Of a DNA stretch of 60,520 nucleotides, positions 46,457 to 56,030 are shown piece by piece. The notes under the pieces were generated by a model. The model was not told where the DNA came from. It did no database searches and saw only the letters and a list, made by a program, of their open reading frames with translations. Location of the stretch: NCBI GenBank assembly GCA_963922775.1, contig CAWUJG010000004.1, forward strand, positions 1-60,520. The letters run 5' to 3'. The DNA is from JAHDDH01 sp963922775 (GTDB taxonomy: Bacteria > Bacteroidota > Bacteroidia > Cytophagales > Amoebophilaceae). The translations under genes were made by a program, and so were the position numbers. Every line of letters begins with the position of its first letter. The stretch's first letter is position 1.

Positions 46457-47854
46457 TTATATATGAGAAGAAGCAGAATAGCATTTTGGAGTATGAATAA
46501 TAAAGCATTTTTTTTGTTTATCTTGTATATTGATACATATTTTTTTATTTTTTTCAGTATCAGATTGTAGAACACAATATATATTTTTTTCTTCTTGAGG
46601 TATTAATATCCTTGTATAATATATGGAATAAGGTATTGTTTGCCAACTTCTTGTATCTGCCTTTTCATTGAAAAGGTTCCATATACTTAAAAAAAATCCT
46701 AATATTTTATTTTTTTTACTCACCATATATTCCGTACTCTTTTTTAGAGCTACTCTTAAAAGAGATTGCGATAAAATTTGGTATCTCTTTTGTTTAAGCA
46801 CCTGAAATGCTATAGCATTAATATCTTGAAGAAGTACTAAAGGATAAGTTTTATTTTTTACTGTAATTTTCGCTTGATTATATACTGGTACCCTTTCTAC
46901 ATATTGAGGAAAAGCTATACGCAGCATTTTGATATTATCTAATAAATGTGAAGATTGATCTTTCGTAATACTAGGTATAGGTAGAGTAAGATTAAAATCA
47001 TCATTACTACAGTGTAGCATACCATTTTTTCCTTTAAATAAAAAAAAATTAATGCTTTGTTCATACTTTATAGGACCTAAACCATTATGCCAAAAACATA
47101 TCACTTCTCTTTGTCCAATTTTATCTTCAGGAAGATATTTTATACTGAACTTTTTTTCATACATTTTAGCCTTTTGATAAAATCCTATTTTATAAGCAAC
47201 ATAAAGTAAGTCTTTTTTAAGCTGTTGAGGTACAGGCACATTGTGATAAGGAAAATAACCCTCTTCATAAATATGAACAGCATTACTATAAGCAATATAT
47301 GCATCATTGTATTCATGATTAATCTGATATACTATACCCATAAGTATATGTATAAAAGCATCTTTAATATATTTTTTTTTACTTTCTTTATATTTTTCAT
47401 TCAATTGACAAAGCTTTATATTAAGCCGCCTACATTCTACCAATGCGCTATTATATTGTTTTAACTGTAAAAAGTTAAGAATTTTATAATGATGTATTAA
47501 TATTATTTCGTGTATTTCTCCTGAATAGGCTGTTTTCTGTTTGTTAGTAAAAAGAGCTAGTGACTCTTGAAAGAGATTATAAGTATAATCTTCACAATAG
47601 CAATATGCCTTTTCAAATAGTGAATTACTTTGAGCATATTTTTTATTCATGTGGGCTATACTACCTTTATGCAGGTAGTATAACAATAAATTTTTTCTTT
47701 TTTTTCTCATTTTTTCTATTTGCTTTTCTGCCTTTACATAATCTTGCTGTTGTAATGCTTCTTCTACTTTGCTATGTTGTTGATAAAAAGTTTGGCAAGC
47801 ATTAAATATGAAGCAAATAGTAATATTGATACAATATTTTACACTCTTATTCAT
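46457..47854 (-). CDS. TPR-containing lipoprotein (COG3014-like)
   Basis: 465 residues. A lipoprotein signal peptide ends in FIFNAC at residues ~15-20. A helical TPR-like region follows (EEALQQQDYVKAEKQIEKM, YLHKGSIAHMNKKYAQSNSLFEKA, up to ~240), then a C-terminal beta-rich domain with VICFWHNGLGPIKYE-type sequence. The layout matches a conserved but uncharacterised group found in intracellular and environmental bacteria. It is probably anchored in a membrane facing the periplasm; the function is unknown. Confidence 0.7.
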   Translation of the reverse strand: MNKSVKYCINITICFIFNACQTFYQQHSKVEEALQQQDYVKAEKQIEKMRKKRKNLLLYYLHKGSIAHMNKKYAQSNSLFEKAYCYCEDYTYNLFQESLALFTNKQKTAYSGEIHEIILIHHYKILNFLQLKQYNSALVECRRLNIKLCQLNEKYKESKKKYIKDAFIHILMGIVYQINHEYNDAYIAYSNAVHIYEEGYFPYHNVPVPQQLKKDLLYVAYKIGFYQKAKMYEKKFSIKYLPEDKIGQREVICFWHNGLGPIKYEQSINFFLFKGKNGMLHCSNDDFNLTLPIPSITKDQSSHLLDNIKMLRIAFPQYVERVPVYNQAKITVKNKTYPLVLLQDINAIAFQVLKQKRYQILSQSLLRVALKKSTEYMVSKKNKILGFFLSIWNLFNEKADTRSWQTIPYSIYYTRILIPQEEKNIYCVLQSDTEKNKKICINIQDKQKKCFIIHTPKCYSASSHI

Positions 47855-47880
47855 CTAGATAAAGCAAAAAATATAATTTT

Positions 47881-48225
47881 TTATGAGATATATTTTTCCA
47901 ATATATTTTGGATATTAATTTTTTCTTGCATGCCTATTATAGTTTCCATTAATTTTTGGTTCTTCAATACTATTAATGTAGGAATACTAGTAATACCATA
48001 TCTTGTAGGAATCTCTGCATTAATACTTATATCTATTTTTCCAAAAAGAATTTTTTCTTTATAAATTTCTGCTAGACTTTCAATTATAGGTAATAATGTT
48101 TTACAAGGATTACACCATGGAGCCCAAAAATCTACCAATACAAGCGGATTTTCACTGATAACAGTATCAAAATTATTATCTGTAAGCATAAGTATATTTT
48201 TTTCGTATGTGTATGATTTAATCAT
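47881..48225 (-). CDS. trxA: Thioredoxin
   Basis: 114 residues, single thioredoxin fold: FDTVISENPLVLVDFWAPWCNPCK, then YGITSIPTLIVLKN with the cis-proline. The active site is W-C-N-P-C-K rather than the usual W-C-G-P-C-K, which should shift its redox potential. No signal peptide, so it is cytoplasmic. It lies 26 bp upstream of the TPR lipoprotein gene on the same strand. Confidence 0.93.
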   Translation of the reverse strand: MIKSYTYEKNILMLTDNNFDTVISENPLVLVDFWAPWCNPCKTLLPIIESLAEIYKEKILFGKIDISINAEIPTRYGITSIPTLIVLKNQKLMETIIGMQEKINIQNILEKYIS

Positions 48226-48432
48226 AATTTAGTGCAATTATTTTTACAAAAATATTTATAAAATTAGTTAAAAAACATAAAGTTAAACAAATAATTTTTC
48301 ATAATATTATTTGTTTAATTCAAGAGATTTCTTTCCTTACTATATGCTGAGAATACTGCAAAAATTTATTCATTTTTCAGAAAAAAGTCTATACCCATAA
48401 TAAATTTACCTAATATTTTTTCCAATTTTAAT

Positions 48433-49614
48433 TTAATCTTCATCTATAATTTTTTCACTACCTTTTTGTAGTTCTTCAAAGATCTGTATGTTACTTAAAT
48501 CTTCCCAAGATTTTTCTTCTAAAATTTTATTGATATGATTAATTTTAAGGTAGATATATTTTTTATTACATATTGTTGAAAAATTAATGCCTAATTCTTT
48601 AAAATCTCTTACTTTACCTATTTCTCCATTTATCTCACCTATACGCATCCCTTCATTAACCCCCTCCTTCCGTTCCTTATCTAAATTAACCTGTAGTTCA
48701 GCTTCATAATTTAAGGAATCGTATATAACTTTATTATAAGACATTCTGTCTGATGATTTCCATAAACTCAATTGCATTAATTGATAGCTTGCTGTGATTG
48801 ACTCTGATACATTCGAGGGTAAAGAATATTTTTTATGACAATAAGATAAAAAATCTAACCATTGTATCTTTTTATAAAAGTTACTGGATATAATTACTTC
48901 TTTCTTTTCTAAACTGTATTTGTTAGGATAACATAATTCTTTGGTAAAAAAATTTTTATAATCTTTATAGCATAAGTCTTTTAAGTCTTGTTTTTGGCTT
49001 TGTATTATATTTGATATTAAAGATCTAAATTTGTTTAATTCAAATACTTTAAAATATGTTTTATTGCTGCTGATAACCTTTTGGTCATCTAAGGTTGTAT
49101 AAGTTATACTATTTTCTATCAATTCATTTTTTATGAGGTAATTTTTTTCTTCTTTTTCTTCATGGGTGGTATAAATTACTAAGGTATATATGGGAGATAT
49201 AGCATAAGGTGAACGTAATTTTGTCTCTTCTTGTTTTCTAAAGTTATATGAATTTACTGTATTGCATAAGGAGTAGGCAGTATAGTATTGAAGACGATCC
49301 ATGAAGTAGGTGGGATTGGCTCGTTGCATTTCTATTATTACTTGACCTTTTTGTGTTATGCCTTTATAAAGGTATTTTACATCTACACTGCTTTTTTTTT
49401 TCATCCCTAGCAACGGGGTGTTTTCTGTGCTAAAGACTTCGAGTCCTGTTATGGTATTTTCTCCTTCAAAGTCAAATAGAGTGTTGATAAAATCTATTAT
49501 TATCCTTTCATTTTCTATATTCCCAAATAGTTGTTTGAACGATATATCATAGGTGGGGTTTGCAAATTCTAAGGGATAGTCTTTTTGTACTCGTAATTTG
49601 TCTGGGTGTAACAT
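48433..49614 (-). CDS. Rpn family PD-(D/E)XK nuclease / transposase
   Basis: 393 residues of the PD-(D/E)XK transposase group. FANPTYDISFKQLFGNIEN opens the conserved part, and the core is KSSVDVKYLY (D) followed by GQVIIEMQRA (E-x-Q) near residues 75-100. The C-terminal third is divergent and helical. Its 5' half is nearly identical in DNA to the copy beginning at 60088, which lies in opposite orientation. No terminal inverted repeats seen. An LGY/LRV difference at the N-terminus shows where the two copies part. Confidence 0.88.
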   Translation of the reverse strand: MLHPDKLRVQKDYPLEFANPTYDISFKQLFGNIENERIIIDFINTLFDFEGENTITGLEVFSTENTPLLGMKKKSSVDVKYLYKGITQKGQVIIEMQRANPTYFMDRLQYYTAYSLCNTVNSYNFRKQEETKLRSPYAISPIYTLVIYTTHEEKEEKNYLIKNELIENSITYTTLDDQKVISSNKTYFKVFELNKFRSLISNIIQSQKQDLKDLCYKDYKNFFTKELCYPNKYSLEKKEVIISSNFYKKIQWLDFLSYCHKKYSLPSNVSESITASYQLMQLSLWKSSDRMSYNKVIYDSLNYEAELQVNLDKERKEGVNEGMRIGEINGEIGKVRDFKELGINFSTICNKKYIYLKINHINKILEEKSWEDLSNIQIFEELQKGSEKIIDED

Positions 49615-49773
49615 ATTGGATTTTGTAAATGATAATTAAGCCTAAAACTAATAGTAAATTGTAAAATTTAAATTAAATATTAACTTATAATATAAAAAAT
49701 TTCCTATTCATATTTTATTACAATCTTCCCAAACTTATAAAAATTTTTATTAATTATCTATACTTTCACAAAA

Positions 49774-50733
49774 CTACCCTTGCTGTCTTCCAACACTAGC
49801 TCGCTTGAGCCGATCATTGATAGTATGACCTATTCCTTTTTGAGGTACATATGATGTCAATATGATGTCAATATCTTCTGCATCTAATAAACGCAAATAA
49901 TGAAATAAATTTTTTCCTGCCTCTTTTAGGCTTCCTAATGGTGATAATACTTTTTGAATTTCTACATCATAATTTTCTTGAAAAGAAAGTACACCTATTC
50001 TTTTACCTCCATATTTTTTGAGCAGTACTTCAATATTACCTATCAACAAAGGCTTTTTAGGTGCATAATGGCTAGAAAGCATACCTGGAGCCTTTGTCTG
50101 TGATATATTATTTTTAAGTATAACAGGTCCTATACAATTTTCAATTTCTGCTATACTTATGCTACCTAGGCGGTAAATCATAGGTCGATTATTTTCAAAG
50201 CCAATAATAGTAGATTCTAAACCTAAGCTACATCTTCCCCCATCTAAAATATAAGGAATATAGTACCCGAGCTGTTTTTCTACATGTTGAGGATGTGTAG
50301 GACTAATATAGCCAAAAGGATTAGCACTAGGGGCTACTATAGGAAATTCAATCCCCTGTAATAAAGATAGTGTAAGAGGATGATTAGGAATTCTTACAGC
50401 TACCTGAAGACTATTAGCTGTTATGCTATCATGTATTTTTTTTTGCTTTTTTTTCAATAATAAAGTTAAAGGTCCTGGCCAAAATTTTTTCGCTAAAATC
50501 ATAGCCCAGTCAGGAAAAATATCTACAAAAGTAACCACCTTTGCTATATCATCTGTATGCACTATTAAAGGATCTGTATAAGGTCTTTTTTTGATATAAA
50601 ATATAGAGGCTACAGCAGATGTATTATAAGCATTAGCTGCTAAACCATATACAGTTTCTGTAGGAATACCTATAACCTGATTTTTTCTTAAAAAGAATTT
50701 TGCTTTTTCAATATTGCTACAAATTATAGCCAT
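49774..50733 (-). CDS. tsaC: Threonylcarbamoyl-AMP synthase (Sua5/TsaC)
   Basis: Makes threonylcarbamoyl-AMP for the t6A tRNA modification completed with TsaD. 319 residues: YrdC domain ~1-200 (GIPTETVYGLAANA, IKKRPYTDPLIVH, FPIVAPSANPFGYISPT) followed by a Sua5 C-terminal domain ~215-319 (APGMLSSHYAPKKP), so it is the Sua5 type. The start lies 2 bp after the topA stop; last gene of the ftsY-topA-tsaC run. Confidence 0.95.
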   Translation of the reverse strand: MAIICSNIEKAKFFLRKNQVIGIPTETVYGLAANAYNTSAVASIFYIKKRPYTDPLIVHTDDIAKVVTFVDIFPDWAMILAKKFWPGPLTLLLKKKQKKIHDSITANSLQVAVRIPNHPLTLSLLQGIEFPIVAPSANPFGYISPTHPQHVEKQLGYYIPYILDGGRCSLGLESTIIGFENNRPMIYRLGSISIAEIENCIGPVILKNNISQTKAPGMLSSHYAPKKPLLIGNIEVLLKKYGGKRIGVLSFQENYDVEIQKVLSPLGSLKEAGKNLFHYLRLLDAEDIDIILTSYVPQKGIGHTINDRLKRASVGRQQG

Positions 50734-50735
50734 TA

Positions 50736-53033
50736 TTATTTTTTCTTTTTAATTTTTTTTTCAGCAGATGTAGCTATAAGATTTAAACAGTCTTTTAGTG
50801 TAAGTGACTTAGGATCTGTTGTTTTGGGTATACGAATATTTTTTTTTTCAGCCTTAATATAAGGCCCCCATCTGCCATTTAATATTTGTATATTTTTATT
50901 TTCTTCAAAACTTTTAATATGCTTTTCTGCATCAAATTTTCTTTTATTTTCTATAATAACTATAGCTTGTTCTAATGATAATGTATAAGGATTTTCTTCT
51001 TTAGGTATACTAAAAAAAAAATTATTATGTTTGATATAAGGACCAAAACGTCCTATATCTACTACCATAGGCAAATTTTCAAATTTCCCTATATTACGAG
51101 GAAGTTGTAATAAAATTAAAGCCTCTTCTAGTGTTATTGATTCTAAAAATTGATCTTTGCTGAGCTTAGCATACCTAGGTTTTTCTTCAGCATCTCCTAT
51201 CTGTACTACAGGTCCATATTTTCCTAGTCGGACAATAATATTTTTTCCTGTTTTAGGATCTTGACCTAAAACTCTCGACGTAGGGATGTTATTTCTCTCT
51301 ATTTGTGCAGTCTTTTTAATTTGTGTATGAAAACTTTGATAAAAATTAGCTAGCATAACATGCCAAATATTTTTTCCTTGTGCTATTTCATCTAATTTTT
51401 TCTCTATTTCTGCTGTAAACTGATAATTGGTAATATCTGAAAAATGATTCACTAAAAAATCATTAACAATCATAGCAGTATCTGTAGGAAAGAGCTTTTT
51501 TTTTTCAATTCCTGTTATTGCTTTATCTTTTTTTGTAATAATTTTATCTTTTTGAAGTAAATAAACATTATACAAACGTTCTTTACCTTCTCTAGATTCT
51601 TTAATAACATAATTTCTTTTCTGTATAGTAGAAATAATAGGCGCATATGTAGAAGGTCTGCCAATACCTCTTTCTTCTAATTCTTTTACTAATGCTGCTT
51701 CTGTAAAACGTGCTGGAGGCTTAGTAAAGGTTTCTTTGGCCTGTAAATAATCTAAGTCTAATACCTGTCCTACAGTGAGTGGAGGCAACATATTTTTTTG
51801 TTCATCATCTTCACCATCCTCATTATTTTGATATACCCTTAAAAATCCATCAAACTGAATTACCTCTCCTTGAGCAATCAATTTTTGTTCAACCGTAGAT
51901 ATGGCAATAGTAGCAGTAGTTTTTTCTATTTTAGCTTCTGCCATTTGTGATGCAATAGCTCTTTTCCATATAAGCGTGTAAAGACGCTGTTGAGCAAGAT
52001 CAGTGCTTACCTTTTTTACTGAAAAATCTGTAGGCCTTATAGCTTCATGGGCTTCTTGTGCCGCTGTAGATTTTGTTTTATAATTTTTAGTACGTACATA
52101 ATGATCTCCATAGCTATCTTTTATCATTGCTTTAGCACTTTGTATAGCTTCTTCAGAAAGATATACAGCATCTGTTCTCATGTAAGAAATTTTTCCTGCC
52201 TCATACAGCTTCTGTGCTAAAGACATGGTATAGGCTACAGCATAACCTAATTTTCTGCTAGCTTCCTGTTGTAATGTAGAAGTAGTAAAAGGCGGTGAAG
52301 AAGATCTTTTAGTTTGTTTTTTTTCTAAATTTTGAATAATATATGTAGCTTTTTTACATTTTTCTAAAAAAATTTTAACTTCTTCTGAAGTCTTTATTTT
52401 TTCATTAAGGACAGCATTTAGCTGTTTTTTATCTACTAATAAAAATAGTGCAGTAACTTTATGAGCAACACTTACTTTAAATTGTAAAATAGCTCTTTCT
52501 TTTTCTACTACCAAGCGTACAGCTACAGACTGTACACGTCCTGCTGATAATCCTGTTTTAATTTTTTTCCATAACATAGGTGAGAGCTCAAAACCCACTA
52601 AACGATCTAAAATTCTTCTTGCCTGCTGAGAATCTACAAGCTGTTGATCAATATGTCTAGGATTTTTTATTGCCTGTAGAATAGCTTTTTTTGTAATTTC
52701 TCTAAAAACAATTCGTTTTGTTTTTGTATGATTTATATTCAATGCTTCTTTCAAATGCCATGCAATAGCTTCTCCTTCCCTATCATCATCACTAGCCAGA
52801 TAGATATATTCTGCTACCTTTACATTTTTTTTTAACTGTGTGATGATATGCTTTTTATCTGGATTAACTTCGTAAGTAGGGCTAAAATTATTATCAATAT
52901 CTATTGCTTTATTATTTTTAGGTAAATCTCTTATATGACCATAAGAAGATACCACCTGATATTCTTTACCTAAATATTTTTCAATAGTTCTTGCTTTGGC
53001 TGGAGATTCTACAATAACAAGATGTTTATACAT
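50736..53033 (-). CDS. topA: DNA topoisomerase I
   Basis: A type IA topoisomerase relaxing negative supercoils. 765 residues: TOPRIM domain at the N-terminus (LVIVESPAKARTIEKYLG, ASDDDREGEAIAWH), catalytic tyrosine in ISYMRTDA near residue 285, and C-terminal repeats of the Bacteroidetes type (GRWGPYIKAEKK, IGRFGPYIKHNN) instead of classical C4 zinc fingers. It begins 3 bp after the preceding envelope gene. Confidence 0.97.
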   Translation of the reverse strand: MYKHLVIVESPAKARTIEKYLGKEYQVVSSYGHIRDLPKNNKAIDIDNNFSPTYEVNPDKKHIITQLKKNVKVAEYIYLASDDDREGEAIAWHLKEALNINHTKTKRIVFREITKKAILQAIKNPRHIDQQLVDSQQARRILDRLVGFELSPMLWKKIKTGLSAGRVQSVAVRLVVEKERAILQFKVSVAHKVTALFLLVDKKQLNAVLNEKIKTSEEVKIFLEKCKKATYIIQNLEKKQTKRSSSPPFTTSTLQQEASRKLGYAVAYTMSLAQKLYEAGKISYMRTDAVYLSEEAIQSAKAMIKDSYGDHYVRTKNYKTKSTAAQEAHEAIRPTDFSVKKVSTDLAQQRLYTLIWKRAIASQMAEAKIEKTTATIAISTVEQKLIAQGEVIQFDGFLRVYQNNEDGEDDEQKNMLPPLTVGQVLDLDYLQAKETFTKPPARFTEAALVKELEERGIGRPSTYAPIISTIQKRNYVIKESREGKERLYNVYLLQKDKIITKKDKAITGIEKKKLFPTDTAMIVNDFLVNHFSDITNYQFTAEIEKKLDEIAQGKNIWHVMLANFYQSFHTQIKKTAQIERNNIPTSRVLGQDPKTGKNIIVRLGKYGPVVQIGDAEEKPRYAKLSKDQFLESITLEEALILLQLPRNIGKFENLPMVVDIGRFGPYIKHNNFFFSIPKEENPYTLSLEQAIVIIENKRKFDAEKHIKSFEENKNIQILNGRWGPYIKAEKKNIRIPKTTDPKSLTLKDCLNLIATSAEKKIKKKK

Positions 53034-53036
53034 AAT

Positions 53037-53845
53037 TTAAAAATTTTCTTGTAGTAAAAAATTAAATTTATAGGCAAAATATAACTTAAATGCCATATTA
53101 TACCTATTTTTTGCTATACCATAGCCTGGTATATAATAAACAAAAGGACTATTTTTATGCTTAGCCCTAGATATTTTTTTTTTAATCTGAAAACAAAATC
53201 CACTATAAAAATTCAAAAAAGAAAATATTTTTTTTTCTGATCCTAAAGATAAGAATACCCATTCTGTATATATAGGATTAGATGAATTTAGTATATAAGT
53301 ATAAGGAAGGGCAAATTTACTTTTAATAATAAACTTACCTTGTGCTTCATAACTGCTACGTCCAAAACCTAAACTAAGATATAAATTATTTTTTTTATCA
53401 TATTTTACAAGATACCCTATACTCAGGTATCCATATTTTCCTTGCACCTGGTATTTTACTGAATTTCTATAAGCTTTAGGAAAATATAAAAAAGATTGTC
53501 CAAAATTAAAATTTATCAAAATATTTTTTTTCCAAAGACACCCTATCCCCATGCTAAATACTTTTTTTTTAGAAGAAATTAGCATTTGTATAAGCTGTTT
53601 ATAATCATAAGAACATGCAATATATTGTATAAGAGGAATATAGAGAGGATAAATATTATGCTTTTTTTTTATCAGTTGATCAATAAAATATAAAGATTTA
53701 TCATATTCAACAGAAATTTGGGGTATTTTTTGCGGACGTGTTAATTTTTTAGTAGAGTTTTGTTTTGGTGCTAAAGAAGAAGATTTACCTAGAAAAGTAA
53801 AAAAAAAAAAAGGTTAAGGAAGAATAATTTCAATAGTAGTTTCAT
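53037..53845 (-). CDS. Envelope beta-barrel-like protein (DUF6048-like), frameshifted at poly-A
   Basis: An intact 182-residue frame begins at the ATG at 53585, but the same frame is open back to the preceding gene's stop, with no start codon. An ATG at 53845, inside the end of the upstream gene, opens a signal peptide (MKLLLKLFFLNLFFF). It loses frame at a run of 13 A/T at 53799-53811 and stops at 53791. One base more, or two fewer, in that run would join the signal peptide to GKSSSLAPKQNSTKK and the body. The body is rich in Y/F/G strands (YGYLSIGYLVKYD, NNLYLSLGFGRS). The neighbour pair in Bacteroidetes suggests a DUF6048-type outer-membrane protein; this assignment is tentative. Confidence 0.6.
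53799..53811 (-). repeat. 13-base homopolymer at a frameshift
   Basis: Thirteen A on the plus strand (T on the coding strand) lie exactly where the signal peptide of the DUF6048-like gene leaves frame. Such runs slip in replication, transcription and sequencing. Confidence 0.85.
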
Positions 53846-54359
53846 CACTTAAGTTAGAGTTTTTATATTTTTTTGAGGTTACTTTATGTTTAGCATCAGA
53901 ATCATAATAAGATAATAAAGCTTTTATAGTGTATTTATCTTTGGAATGGACATAAAAACAATTTTCAATTTTAAGCTGATTTAATTGCATATTTATCTGA
54001 TTCAGATCCATTTTTAATTGTAGATTATAGCTTAGTATTAAAATAAATTTATGTAATTTTTTGCTATTATCTTCTCGAACCTCAAAATAATAAGTAACTT
54101 TATCATGATGCATTAAAAGTGGTATCTTAATATTGTCTGTAGCATATTGATATGTATAGATTTTGGATTGGTATCCAGTATCTGTTTCTGCATATACTTT
54201 TTCTATTTTTGTATTTATATTATTTTTAATTCCATAATTATTTTTTAAAAAAATTATGTTATAATATGGTTCTCCAGGAGAATATTTTTTTTCGCTATTC
54301 TTTTTGAAATAGCAAGATATAAATAATAATAAATAGCAGTATTTTTTTAAAAAAATCAT
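53814..54359 (-). CDS. Putative lipoprotein (DUF6452-like)
   Basis: 181 residues. The N-terminus MIFLKKYCYLLLFISC is a lipoprotein-type leader with cysteine at ~16. The body is beta-rich with a repeating polar/aromatic pattern (KVTYYFEVRED, LHKFILILSYNLQL). It resembles the small protein paired with DUF6048 in Bacteroidetes; the match is by position and pattern only. It starts 11 bp after lptC, and its 3' end overlaps the presumed start of the next gene. Confidence 0.55.
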   Translation of the reverse strand: MIFLKKYCYLLLFISCYFKKNSEKKYSPGEPYYNIIFLKNNYGIKNNINTKIEKVYAETDTGYQSKIYTYQYATDNIKIPLLMHHDKVTYYFEVREDNSKKLHKFILILSYNLQLKMDLNQINMQLNQLKIENCFYVHSKDKYTIKALLSYYDSDAKHKVTSKKYKNSNLSDETTIEIILP

Positions 54360-54370
54360 AGAAATTTTAT

Positions 54371-54904
54371 TTATTCTTCTATATCTAAAGTGCCTGTTGG
54401 CTTTAATATGGTATAATGGGTAAAATCTTTATCTGCTATAAGTCCTTTACCTGTAAGTACTTCTTCATTGTTAATAATTTTTACATATTTTTCAGTATAA
54501 ATTTGTTCTTTTTTTTGATCTAAGGTAATAGCTGTTGTATATAATTTTTGATTTTCATTTTTGTTTTCTATGCACACATTACCACTAGCTATCAATATTT
54601 TTTTTTCTTTATACTCCATAGCTTCATTTGATTGTAATGTGCTAAATATTTTTCCATCTAAATAAGCTTTTAGCTGTATGCCTTGAGGATATTTTCTATT
54701 ACCATTAGTATATTCTATAAGTTTTTTAGCTTGTATTATATATTGTAATATACTCCCCTCATGGTACAAAAGAGTAATGTCTGTGGCTTCTATTTTGATA
54801 GAAGTATCAAAAATTTTTTTTTCTGTTAATTGTTTATCATCACAAGATGAAAATAGACATATTATTCCACACAATAAAAAATATTTTTTTATTATATATA
54901 TCAT
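54371..54904 (-). CDS. lptC: LPS export protein LptC (lipoprotein form)
   Basis: 177 residues. A lipoprotein leader ends in CLFSSC (~16-21). An OstA/LptC beta-jellyroll follows: the strand pattern EATDITLLYHEGSILQYIIQAKKL, MEYKEKKILIASGNVCIEN, and a C-terminal TGKGLIADKDFTHYTI. LptC sits between the LptB2FG transporter and LptA on the periplasmic side. Its presence supports lipid A export together with the lpx operon. It lies 11 bp after ftsY. Confidence 0.85.
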   Translation of the reverse strand: MIYIIKKYFLLCGIICLFSSCDDKQLTEKKIFDTSIKIEATDITLLYHEGSILQYIIQAKKLIEYTNGNRKYPQGIQLKAYLDGKIFSTLQSNEAMEYKEKKILIASGNVCIENKNENQKLYTTAITLDQKKEQIYTEKYVKIINNEEVLTGKGLIADKDFTHYTILKPTGTLDIEE

Positions 54905-54915
54905 TTACTACTATA

Positions 54916-55854
54916 TTATATATCAAATATTTCTTTTAGATATTTTTTTTTATCAAAAAAATGTAGATCTTCTTTTTTTTCTCCTATACCAACATACTGA
55001 ATAGGTATTTTATATTGATCGCATATTCCAATAATAATACCTCCTTTTGCACTGCCATCAAGTTTTGTAATAGCTATAGAAGTAACCTTTAATGTGTTAT
55101 GAAATATAGCTGTTTGTGTAAAGGCATTATTTCCTGTAGTACTATCTAAAGTCAATATAGTTTCATGAGGGGCTTCAGGTATTAATTTTTGTATTGTTTT
55201 TTTTATATTGAGCAATTCTTGCATAAGATCCATATTATTATGTAACCTTCCAGCAGTATCAATAATAATGATATCTACTTTTTCTTTTAAACCATGCTGA
55301 ATGGTATCGTAAACTACTGCTTTGGGGTCTTTAGTTTTAAGATTCACAATAACAGGAATATCAATTGCCTTACCCCATATTTGTAATTGTTCTACTGCTG
55401 CTGCCCTAAAAGTATCTGCTGCTCCAATTACTACTTTTTTATTTTTTAGCTTGTAGTAGGTAGCTAATTTTGCTATGGTAGTTGTTTTACCTACACCATT
55501 AATACCTACTACTAAAATAATATAAGGTTTATTTTGTACATATTTTTTTTTTATATCCTTTGCATCTATTAGCATAGGTGATATAACTTCTGTAAGAAGT
55601 TCTTTTATATTTTCCCAGTGATATGCCGTATTTTTTTTTATGTTACTATTTATGTGACTTATAATTTTTTCTGTAGTATCTATACCAACATCAGCAGCTA
55701 AGAGTATATTTTCAATTTTTTCTAAAATTTTTTCATCAAATTTTTCTTTTCCTAAAATTTGTTTTTTTAGAACATGTAAAAAATTATTGTAAAAATTCTT
55801 TTTAGGAGAAGTATCTTTAGAAGATGACTTTGAAAAAATATTGAATAGCTTCAT
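54916..55854 (-). CDS. ftsY: Signal recognition particle receptor FtsY
   Basis: 312 residues, the short form without a long acidic A-domain. The NG domain has ILLAADVGIDTTEKI in the N part, G1 GINGVGKTTTIAKLA near residue 118, DTFRAAAVEQL, DTAGRLHNN and TKLDGSAKGG. It docks ribosome-SRP complexes at the membrane. First gene of the minus-strand run ftsY-lptC-lipoprotein-DUF6048-topA-tsaC. Confidence 0.96.
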   Translation of the reverse strand: MKLFNIFSKSSSKDTSPKKNFYNNFLHVLKKQILGKEKFDEKILEKIENILLAADVGIDTTEKIISHINSNIKKNTAYHWENIKELLTEVISPMLIDAKDIKKKYVQNKPYIILVVGINGVGKTTTIAKLATYYKLKNKKVVIGAADTFRAAAVEQLQIWGKAIDIPVIVNLKTKDPKAVVYDTIQHGLKEKVDIIIIDTAGRLHNNMDLMQELLNIKKTIQKLIPEAPHETILTLDSTTGNNAFTQTAIFHNTLKVTSIAITKLDGSAKGGIIIGICDQYKIPIQYVGIGEKKEDLHFFDKKKYLKEIFDI

Positions 55855-55937
55855 TGTTATAAAAAATAAAGTCAGCTCTTTTTTAAAAAAATTTAAAGTA
55901 GACTAATTTACTCATTTAGTGATATTACCCAAACTTG

Positions 55938-56008
55938 AGGTCACGAGCGGATTCGAACCGCTGTAAGAGGTTTTGCAGACCACTGCCTAGCCACTCGGCC
56001 ACGTGACC
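55938..56008 (-). tRNA. trnC: tRNA-Cys (GCA)
   Basis: On the minus strand the cloverleaf is complete: acceptor GGTCACG pairs with CGTGACC, a D-arm with GAGTGGCTAGGC follows, and the anticodon loop CTGCAAA has anticodon GCA. The T-arm reads AGCGG-TTCGAAT-CCGCT. The discriminator is U, as expected for tRNA-Cys. The anticodon stem has one U-U mismatch. CCA is not encoded. It lies between rpsA and ftsY. Confidence 0.95.
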
Positions 56009-56030
56009 ATTTATTTAAAATGGTAAAAAA

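Noticed and set aside
53037..53585. The 182-codon frame as a complete gene starting at 53585
   Set aside because: Coding-like sequence continues about 75 codons upstream in the same frame, and a signal peptide exists just beyond a homopolymer, so the short version is truncated.
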